DNA from: an uncultured Devosia sp. | GTDB lineage: Bacteria > Pseudomonadota > Alphaproteobacteria > Rhizobiales > Devosiaceae | DNA length: 10,909 nt | Direction: 5' to 3' | Assembly: GCA_946480655.1 (NCBI GenBank) | Contig: CAMLKN010000062.1 | Coordinates: forward strand, 1 to 10,909 | Part shown: in pieces, positions 5,973 to 10,909 of the stretch | How the letters are laid out: each line of letters opens with the position of its first letter | How positions within the stretch are numbered: position 1 is the first letter of the stretch | The notes under the pieces: model-generated | What the model was told of the DNA's origin: nothing | The model's database searches: none | What the model saw: only the letters and a program-made list of their open reading frames with translations | Translations under genes and position numbers: made by a program

Positions 5973-6659
5973 ATGATCTTCATCGGCATTGCGCTTCTGG
6001 TGGCTGCGGGTCTGGTGCTGCTGATCAGCGCCGATGCGGGGAGCCTGGTTGGGCTCAGCCAGATGCAGACCGCGCAACTGATCCCCCTCCTCGTACTCCT
6101 CATCATCTTTGCCGGCGGGCTGTTCACGCGGCGGCACAAGGCCTCCGAGCTTCTGGGGGGCCTGTTCCTCTGGGCGGGCCTGTTTGCGGTGGCCATGGTG
6201 ACCTATGCCTATCGCGACGAATTGCTCGGCGTGGTCGGCCGGGTGGCTGGCGAATTCCAGCCGGGCGTGGCCCTCGTGGATGCCGAAGCCGGGACGGCGA
6301 CCTTCCGGCGCGGCATGAACGGGCATTTCGAGGTCAATGCCACCATCAACGGACATACCACGCCGATGATCTTCGATACCGGCGCCAGCGCCGTGGTCCT
6401 GACGATCGCCGACGCACGCGCGGCGGGCGTCAATGTCGAAGGCCTGCGCTACACCGTGCCGGTCTCGACAGCCAATGGCCAGGGCCTGGCGGCGCGCACG
6501 CGGCTCGACAGTATCGAGGTGGGCGGCATCGTGCGCCGCAACCTCACCGCCTTCGTCACTGAAGAAGGCGCCCTGGAAACCAGCCTGCTCGGCATGACCT
6601 TCCTCGAAACGCTGACGCGCTACAGCGTGACGCAGAACTCGCTTGAACTGGTGGACTAG
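5973..6659 (+). CDS. Membrane-anchored retropepsin-like aspartic protease (clan AA, TIGR02281-like)
   Basis: This 228-residue protein has three N-terminal membrane segments (about 2-19, 33-51 and 60-78), followed by a soluble retropepsin-like domain of about 120 residues. The single active-site motif is IFDTGASAVVLT (133-144), with D135 as the catalytic aspartate; such domains work as homodimers. The later hydrophobic SLLGMTFLETL (204-214) is the second typical block. The layout matches the bacterial 'clan AA aspartic protease' family (TIGR02281). Three membrane passes make the side of the membrane for the domain uncertain, though periplasmic is expected. Substrates are unknown. The ATG at 5973 (GGAG at 5959-5962) was chosen over a GTG at 5949, which directly abuts its own Shine-Dalgarno. 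It follows cobS on the same strand, and its TAG stop overlaps the stop of convergent dusA in a shared CTAG. Confidence 0.9.
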   Translation: MIFIGIALLVAAGLVLLISADAGSLVGLSQMQTAQLIPLLVLLIIFAGGLFTRRHKASELLGGLFLWAGLFAVAMVTYAYRDELLGVVGRVAGEFQPGVALVDAEAGTATFRRGMNGHFEVNATINGHTTPMIFDTGASAVVLTIADARAAGVNVEGLRYTVPVSTANGQGLAARTRLDSIEVGGIVRRNLTAFVTEEGALETSLLGMTFLETLTRYSVTQNSLELVD

Positions 6660-7678
6660 CTGGCGGCTTCGAGCGCCCGCTCCTCGACCGCCGACAGCGC
6701 GCGCATGAAGACTTCCGGCCCGGCATTGGGGCGGCAGGCGTCGACGCTCATGATCTGGCGGAACTGGCGCGCGCCGGGGCGGCCGTTGGCGAGACCGAGC
6801 ATGTGGCGGGCGATGTTGTTGAGCCTCGTGCCCTGCCCGCGTTGGGTCTCGGCATAGTCGGCCATGGCCGCCATGATGGCGGGCAGATCGGGCACGGCAC
6901 GATCATCGCCGAAGATGCGGGCGTCCACCTCCGCCAGAAGCATGGGATTGTGATAGGCGGCGCGGCCCAGCATCACCCCATCCATGTGCCGGAGATGTTC
7001 CTCCGCCTGTTCCAGCGTCTCGATACCACCATTGATGGCGGCAAAGAGCGGCGACAGCCGCTGGCCGAGGCGATGCACCCGCGGATAGTCGAGCGGCGGG
7101 ATGGTGCGGTTTTCCTTGGGGCTCAACCCCTGCAGCCAGGCCTTGCGGGCATGGACGTAGAGCGCATCGACACCGGCCGCCACCATGGCATCGGCAAAGC
7201 GATCGAGGCTTTCCTCGGTATCCTGATCGTCGATGCCGATGCGGCACTTGACGGTAATGGGGGTCTCGGTGGCATCGCGCATGGCGCGGACACAGTCGGC
7301 CACCAGCTCCGGCTCGGCCATGAGGCAGGCGCCGAAACGGCCCGACTGTACCCGGTCCGACGGGCAACCGACATTGAGATTGATCTCGTCATAGCCGAAG
7401 GTCTCGGCAATGCGGCACGCTTCGGCCAGTTCCACCGGGTCGGAGCCGCCCAGTTGCAGGGCGACCGGATGCTCACTCTCGTCGTAGCGCAGGTGGCGCT
7501 CGGCATCGCCGCGCACGATGGCGCCGGAATTGACCATTTCGGTAAAGAGCAGGCTATGGCGCGTCAGCAGCCGATGGAGGAAACGGCAATGCCGGTCCGT
7601 CCAGTCCATCATCGGCGCGACCGAAAAGCGGCGCGAAAGCGCCAGCGGGGTCGCAGTCTGGGCGTCGGCCTCGATCAA
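6656..7678 (-). CDS. dusA: tRNA-dihydrouridine(20/20a) synthase DusA
   Basis: DusA is an FMN-dependent, NADPH-using enzyme that reduces uridine 20/20a in the tRNA D-loop. At 340 residues it has the usual length. The TIM-barrel N-terminus carries VAPMMDWTDRHCR (20-32). NLNVGCPSDRVQSGRFGACL (100-119) holds the catalytic cysteine C105. K144 (VKCRIG), H176 and R178 (VHARKAWLQGLSPKENR, 175-191) are the usual FMN/tRNA-contact positions, and AINGGI (214-219) and GVMLGRAAYHNP (234-245) bind the FMN phosphate. HARKAWLQGLSPKENR is diagnostic for DusA over DusB and DusC. The start must be TTG at 7676-7678: no ATG or GTG lies between the in-frame stop at 7715-7717 and the first conserved motif, and GGAG is found 11 bases upstream. 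It is divergent from the stress-protein gene and overlaps the stop of the protease gene. Confidence 0.96.
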   Translation of the reverse strand: MIEADAQTATPLALSRRFSVAPMMDWTDRHCRFLHRLLTRHSLLFTEMVNSGAIVRGDAERHLRYDESEHPVALQLGGSDPVELAEACRIAETFGYDEINLNVGCPSDRVQSGRFGACLMAEPELVADCVRAMRDATETPITVKCRIGIDDQDTEESLDRFADAMVAAGVDALYVHARKAWLQGLSPKENRTIPPLDYPRVHRLGQRLSPLFAAINGGIETLEQAEEHLRHMDGVMLGRAAYHNPMLLAEVDARIFGDDRAVPDLPAIMAAMADYAETQRGQGTRLNNIARHMLGLANGRPGARQFRQIMSVDACRPNAGPEVFMRALSAVEERALEAAS

Positions 7679-7759
7679 TGAAACGTTGTCTCCAGTCCCA
7701 ATTCGGGCGCCGCGTCACGCGGCCCGGTGGCAATAGACCAGAATGGTGCCCCTGCGAAA

Positions 7760-7771
7760 GCCTTTAAAGGC
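7760..7771. promoter_or_regulatory. Perfect 12-bp palindrome GCCTTTAAAGGC
   Basis: This is an uninterrupted 12-base palindrome in the dusA/usp intergenic region, 14 bases upstream of the FixK/FNR-like box. It might be a second operator, but about two to three such palindromes are expected by chance in a window this long, so support is positional only. Confidence 0.25.
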
Positions 7772-7785
7772 AAGAACACGCAGGA

Positions 7786-7799
7786 CTGATCTGGATCAA
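7786..7799 (+). promoter_or_regulatory. FixK/FNR-family box CTGAT-CTGG-ATCAA
   Basis: This site matches 9 of the 10 defined bases of the FNR/FixK consensus TTGAT-N4-ATCAA. Its centre (7792/7793) lies about 41 bases before a plausible transcription start near 7834, the spacing of class II activation, with TAGCGT at 7822-7827 as a poor -10. A perfect TGATCTG-N8-CAGATCA inverted repeat (7787-7808) overlaps it. Universal stress protein genes are well-known members of oxygen-responsive FNR/FixK regulons, which supports the call for the downstream gene. Confidence 0.65.
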
Positions 7800-7859
7800 T
7801 ACAGATCAACGCGCGTTGTTCTAGCGTGAGGCCATAACCAAGCGTCAAAGGAGTGCGCC

Positions 7860-8309
7860 ATGTATTCCAATATCGTGTGTGGCATCGACGGGTCGGAACT
7901 GAGCACCAAAGCCCTGCGTCATGCGCTGGGACTTGCCGCCAAGACCGGCGCCAAGGTGACGGCCGTGACCGTCACAGAACCCTCTGTCATCGTAGCGCCG
8001 GGCGCCGAGATCATGATGGTGGACACCAGTTCCATCATTGCCGACCTGGAAGCGGCCAAGGCAGACTCCGCCAAGACCATCCTCAGCGATGCCGAGGCAG
8101 TGGCCAAGGTCGCCGGGCAGTCCATTGCCGTCCGGCATGTCGCCAATAGCCACCCAGCCGAAGGCATCATTGAAGCCGCCAAGGAGATCGGCGCGGACCT
8201 GTTGGTCATGGGCTCGCACGGGCGACGGGGGCTGGGGCGGCTATTGCTGGGCAGTCAGGCCGCCGAGGTCCTGGCGCATGCTCATATCCCGGTCCTGGTG
8301 ATCAAGTAG
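7860..8309 (+). CDS. Universal stress protein, UspA family
   Basis: This is a 149-residue single-domain UspA protein, cytoplasmic and probably dimeric. It opens with the strand NIVCGIDGSELSTKAL, where D10 is the usual nucleotide-contact aspartate. It ends with LLVMGSHGRRGLGRLLLGSQ, which contains the full ATP-binding signature G-x2-G-x9-G-S (G118, G121, G131, S132), so this is an ATP-binding type member. The closing strand HIPVLVIK is typical. The start is well fixed: AAAGGAG at 7847-7853 is six bases before the ATG. A FixK/FNR-like box upstream suggests induction under low oxygen, as is common for Usp genes in alphaproteobacteria. It is divergent from dusA. The FGGY kinase gene follows 75 bp downstream on the same strand, probably independent of it. 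The exact stress role cannot be assigned. Confidence 0.95.
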   Translation: MYSNIVCGIDGSELSTKALRHALGLAAKTGAKVTAVTVTEPSVIVAPGAEIMMVDTSSIIADLEAAKADSAKTILSDAEAVAKVAGQSIAVRHVANSHPAEGIIEAAKEIGADLLVMGSHGRRGLGRLLLGSQAAEVLAHAHIPVLVIK

Positions 8310-8384
8310 ACCTAACATGTCAGTGGTGGCGTGGCGGTAGGAAATGGGCTAAAGGCCTGCGAGAACGCGTTCGCGAGCCAGGCC

Positions 8385-9758
8385 ATGACCCCGACCACCC
8401 CCCGCCACATCGCCGTCATCGACATCGGCAAGACCAATGCCAAGGTGGTGTTGATCGACAGCGCCACGCGTGCGCAACTGGCGGTCGACAGCACGCCCAA
8501 CAGCGTGCTGCGCGAAGGCCCCTACCCTCACGCCGATGTCGAACGGCTCTGGAACTTCATCCGCGACTGCCTCCGGCGCTTTCAGGCTGCCCATGGCGTG
8601 GACGGCATTTCGATCACCACCCACGGGGCGACCGGCGCGCTCCTGACCGGAAACCGGCTGGCTTTGCCCGTCCTCGACTATGAAAGCGACGCGCCCGAGG
8701 CGTCGGAAGAGGCCTATGAGCGGGTACGCCCGGCCTTTGCCGAAACCCTGTCGCCCCGGCTTCCCGTCGGCCTCAACTGGGGCGCGCAGATCTTCTGGCA
8801 GTCGCGGGCCTTTCCGGAGGAATTCGCCGAGGTCACGGCCATCCTGCCCTATCCGCAATATTGGGCCTGGCGCCTGACCGGCCACTTGGCCAGCGAGGTC
8901 ACCTCGCTGGGCTGCCATACTGACCTCTGGGCTCCGGACAAGGGCGACTTTTCGAGCATGGTGGACGCCTTGGGCTGGCGAAAGCTCTTCCCGCCGGTGA
9001 GGCCGGCGGCGTCGGTGATCGGCACCTTGCTGCCCGCCATCGCGGATGAGACCGGCTTGCCGGCCACGACACCCGTCGCCTGCGGCATCCACGATTCCAA
9101 CGCCTCGCTGCTGCCGCATCTGGGCGCGGCGGAGACCCCTTTCACGGTGGTTTCGACCGGCACCTGGACCATCCTGATGACGGTGGGCGGCGACACCGGC
9201 GCGCTCGACCCCGATCGCGACAGCCTGGCCAATGTCGATGCCCATGGCCGCCCGGTTCCGACGGCACGCTTCATGGGCGGGCGCGAATTCGATGCCCTCG
9301 TTCCGAACATCGCGGAACCGACGGACACCGACATCGCCCATGTGATTGCCAATGACATCCAGGCCTTGCCCAGCTTCACCCCGGGCGTCGGACCGTTCGG
9401 CGGGCTGACGGGCCGCTGGACGGCCGATCCCGAGACCTTGACGGCGGGGCAGCGCACCGCCGCCGCCTCGCTCTATCTCGCGCTGATGGCGCGCACCTGC
9501 CTTGACCTCTGCGGCCTGGGCCGCAGGATCACCCTCGAGGGACCGCTGGCCCGCAACCGGCTCTTCGGCCAGGCGTTGGCGGCATTGGCAGGCGTGCCAG
9601 TCCTTGCCTCGGGCGATGCCACGGGAACCAGCCTCGGTGCCAGCCTGCTGTTCGGCGGGACTATCGCCCCGACCGTTGGCTCCCCGCCCTTCGAGCCTTT
9701 GCAGGTCGATGGATTGGATACCTATGTCGCGCGCTGGCGGCAACGGACGCAGGCATAG
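8385..9758 (+). CDS. FGGY-family carbohydrate kinase
   Basis: This 457-residue kinase belongs to the FGGY family (actin-like ATPase fold), which phosphorylates sugars or polyols with ATP. The first phosphate loop is IAVIDIGKTNAKVVLID (9-25). Substrate-side blocks are SITTHGATGALL (76-87) and SEVTSLGCHTDLW (170-182), and the catalytic aspartate is probably D237 in CGIHDSNASLLPHL (233-246). The second phosphate loop is VVSTGTWTIL (255-264), and LEGPLARNRLFGQALA (384-399) is adenosine-side. The DIGKTNAK start and GCHTDLW block recall rhamnose/fuculose-type kinases of rhizobia (from memory), but substrate is unproven because no transporter, isomerase or aldolase lies nearby. The ATG at 8385 sits just before the first strand. 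A GTG at 8331 would add 18 atypical residues and has no ribosome site. It converges on the EamA gene with a 15-bp gap. Confidence 0.92.
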   Translation: MTPTTPRHIAVIDIGKTNAKVVLIDSATRAQLAVDSTPNSVLREGPYPHADVERLWNFIRDCLRRFQAAHGVDGISITTHGATGALLTGNRLALPVLDYESDAPEASEEAYERVRPAFAETLSPRLPVGLNWGAQIFWQSRAFPEEFAEVTAILPYPQYWAWRLTGHLASEVTSLGCHTDLWAPDKGDFSSMVDALGWRKLFPPVRPAASVIGTLLPAIADETGLPATTPVACGIHDSNASLLPHLGAAETPFTVVSTGTWTILMTVGGDTGALDPDRDSLANVDAHGRPVPTARFMGGREFDALVPNIAEPTDTDIAHVIANDIQALPSFTPGVGPFGGLTGRWTADPETLTAGQRTAAASLYLALMARTCLDLCGLGRRITLEGPLARNRLFGQALAALAGVPVLASGDATGTSLGASLLFGGTIAPTVGSPPFEPLQVDGLDTYVARWRQRTQA

Positions 9759-9773
9759 TCGCCCGCGTAACGC

Positions 9774-10688
9774 CTATCGCTCCAGCACTTCCACGGCCGT
9801 TCCGGCTTTGGCCAGCTTGCGCTCGCGCCGCCAGATATAGAGGCCGCTGAGCACGATGATCACGACACCGAGGATGAACCATTCATCCGGCGGCTGGTTG
9901 AAGATGAGCCAGCTGGCCAGCGCGAGATAGATGAGGCTGAGATAGCTGAACGGCGCCAGCGTCGCCGGGGTGGCAAAGCGATGGGCGACCGAGTTCAGGA
10001 AATGCCCGGCCAGCCCCGCCGCGCCCATGATGAAGAAGGCGATCCAGGAAATGGGCATGCTGGGCCAGACCCAGTCATTGAAGGCCACAGGCAGGAGCAG
10101 AACGATCGGCGTCGCGCCCGCATAGAACTGCTGGGTCTGGGCCGTGTCGACTCCCGCAAGCTTGCGGGTCAGGATCGAAAACAGCGCCAGGAAGACCGCG
10201 CAGCCGAGACTCAAGAAGGCTGCCGGCTGGAAGGCTTCCGAGCCGGGCCGGACGATGATCAGGATGCCGGCAAATCCGACACAGATGGCAAGCCAGCGGC
10301 GCCAGCCGACTTTGTCGCCCAGGAGCGGCCCCGACAAGGCGCAGACCATCAGGGGCGAAGTGAACATGAGGGCGCTGGTGACAGTCAGCGGCAGGTAACG
10401 CATGGCCAGAAAGTTGAGGCCGGTCGTGCCCAGCAGGCACACGCCGCGCAGGATTTCGAGTTTCCAGTTGTTGGAGACGAAGAGCCGCAAGCCCGTTACC
10501 GGCAGGAACAGCAGTAAGAGCAGGAAAACGTGCATGCCGTAGCGCACGAAGACGATTTCGGACGTGGGCATGCCTTCTATCGAGAGCCACTTGGCCGAAA
10601 TGTCGAGCAGCAGCAGCACAAGTTGCGACGCCAGCACCAGCATGATGCCGAGATTGGCGCGGCTCTCGATGGGGGAAACGGCGGTCAT
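9774..10688 (-). CDS. EamA/DMT-superfamily membrane transporter
   Basis: This 304-residue inner-membrane protein has about ten membrane helices arranged as two EamA repeats (about 12-146 and 158-286), the standard drug/metabolite-transporter plan. Characteristic parts are the first-repeat FVRYGMHVFLLLL segment, LNFLAMRYLPLTVTSALMFTSPLMV (91-115) with its four-to-five-helix pattern, GWRRWLAICVGFAGILIIVRPG (128-149) and, in the second repeat, ATLAPFSYLSLIYLALASW (242-260). The C-terminus is basic and cytoplasmic. Family members export amino acids, nucleobases, S-adenosylmethionine or other metabolites; the substrate here cannot be assigned. The frame continues to 10754, but the ATG at 10686-10688 has GGAAG (cttcc at 10694-10698 on the plus strand) five bases upstream and leaves the usual short N-terminus, so it was chosen. 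It looks monocistronic. Confidence 0.93.
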   Translation of the reverse strand: MTAVSPIESRANLGIMLVLASQLVLLLLDISAKWLSIEGMPTSEIVFVRYGMHVFLLLLLFLPVTGLRLFVSNNWKLEILRGVCLLGTTGLNFLAMRYLPLTVTSALMFTSPLMVCALSGPLLGDKVGWRRWLAICVGFAGILIIVRPGSEAFQPAAFLSLGCAVFLALFSILTRKLAGVDTAQTQQFYAGATPIVLLLPVAFNDWVWPSMPISWIAFFIMGAAGLAGHFLNSVAHRFATPATLAPFSYLSLIYLALASWLIFNQPPDEWFILGVVIIVLSGLYIWRRERKLAKAGTAVEVLER

Positions 10689-10828
10689 GACTACTTCCGG
10701 GCCACGAGGAGGCGCGGCAGGTTCACCGATGGCCGACGAAGGCGGGCAAGTCAACCATCATGTATGGAAGGGCATTGAAGGTCCCCGGTGGTTTGAAGAG
10801 TGTGAGCCGGCCCGGAGCTTTCAGATCA

Positions 10829-10875
10829 CCCCACCCTCATTCCCTCCCCATCAAGGGGAGGGATCAAGGGTGGGG
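10829..10875. repeat. REP-like imperfect palindrome, GC-rich stem-loop
   Basis: CCCCACCCT (10829-10837) pairs with AGGGTGGGG (10867-10875). Inside, TCCCTCCCC (10841-10849) pairs with GGGGAGGGA (10855-10863) around an ATCAA loop; three mismatched positions on each side separate the two 9-bp stems. This two-part C/G-tract palindrome looks like the short intergenic repeats scattered in many Hyphomicrobiales genomes (from memory; there is no second copy in this window). It is not a classic intrinsic terminator because no T-tract follows. Confidence 0.7.
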
Positions 10876-10909
10876 GTTAGGCTCAGAGGCAGCTCAGAAA
10901 GTCTCGGCC

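Noticed and set aside
5193..6356. Minus-strand open frame spanning cobS and the start of the protease gene
   Set aside because: It crosses two well-supported genes and has the biased composition of an antisense frame (many His, Gln, Glu, Arg, Gly).
7709..7723. GCCGCG-TCA-CGCGGC hairpin in the dusA leader
   Set aside because: It is a short GC hairpin without T-tract or known motif; it could matter for the dusA leader but is not distinguishable from chance.
8349..9743. Long minus-strand open frame opposite the FGGY kinase
   Set aside because: It is an antisense shadow with Arg/Gly/Gln-rich composition and no recognisable family.
10689..10754. N-terminal 22-residue extension of the EamA transporter and a TTGACT-N17 promoter-like element inside it
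   Set aside because: The ATG at 10688 has a well-spaced GGAAG, and the extension is Pro-rich and unlike the family; the -10 partner (CATCGG) is too poor to call a promoter.

Overview
This window looks like an ordinary chromosomal stretch from a GC-rich alphaproteobacterium, most likely of the order Hyphomicrobiales and plausibly Devosia or a relative. That placement is an inference from four things: high GC and strong third-position bias; a sensor kinase of the PleC/DivJ/PdhS type known from alphaproteobacterial cell-cycle control; a CtrA-like box in front of it; and a FixK/FNR-type box in front of a universal stress protein gene. No transposase, integrase, phage, CRISPR, tRNA or rRNA gene is visible, and no gene stands out as foreign in composition.

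Layout. Bases 1-446 hold the 3' end of moaA (molybdopterin synthesis). It meets, tail to tail, a minus-strand pair: a glyoxalase-fold (VOC) protein (453-854) lying 13 bp behind an Lrp/AsnC regulator (868-1353). A 310-bp divergent intergenic region (1354-1663) with several dyads and a CtrA-like box separates this pair from a plus-strand pair: a six-pass membrane histidine kinase (1664-3181) and a small secreted protein of DUF6683-like type (3249-3965). Next come the divergent cobalamin genes cobT (minus, 3971-4990) and cobS (plus, about 5169-5906), the last steps of nucleotide-loop assembly. cobS is followed by a membrane-anchored retropepsin-like aspartic protease (5973-6659). dusA (minus, 6656-7678) modifies tRNA. 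Divergent from it is a universal stress protein gene (7860-8309) with a FixK/FNR-like box at a class II activation distance. An FGGY sugar kinase (8385-9758) and an EamA/DMT transporter (minus, 9774-10688) follow. The right end carries a REP-like imperfect palindrome (10829-10875).

How they fit. Two real functional links are visible: cobT with cobS (lower-ligand activation and cobalamin synthase), and the Lrp regulator with its VOC neighbour. The kinase and the secreted protein may be co-transcribed. The other genes look like unrelated housekeeping or accessory singletons. All four convergent junctions are extremely tight (15 bp or less, one with a shared CTAG stop), leaving no room for dedicated terminators.

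I do not see a convincing new multi-gene system. The items most worth a second look are the CtrA-like box and leader of the kinase gene, the uncharacterised secreted protein beside it, the FixK-type stress promoter, the cobS-linked aspartic protease, and the terminal palindromic repeat.
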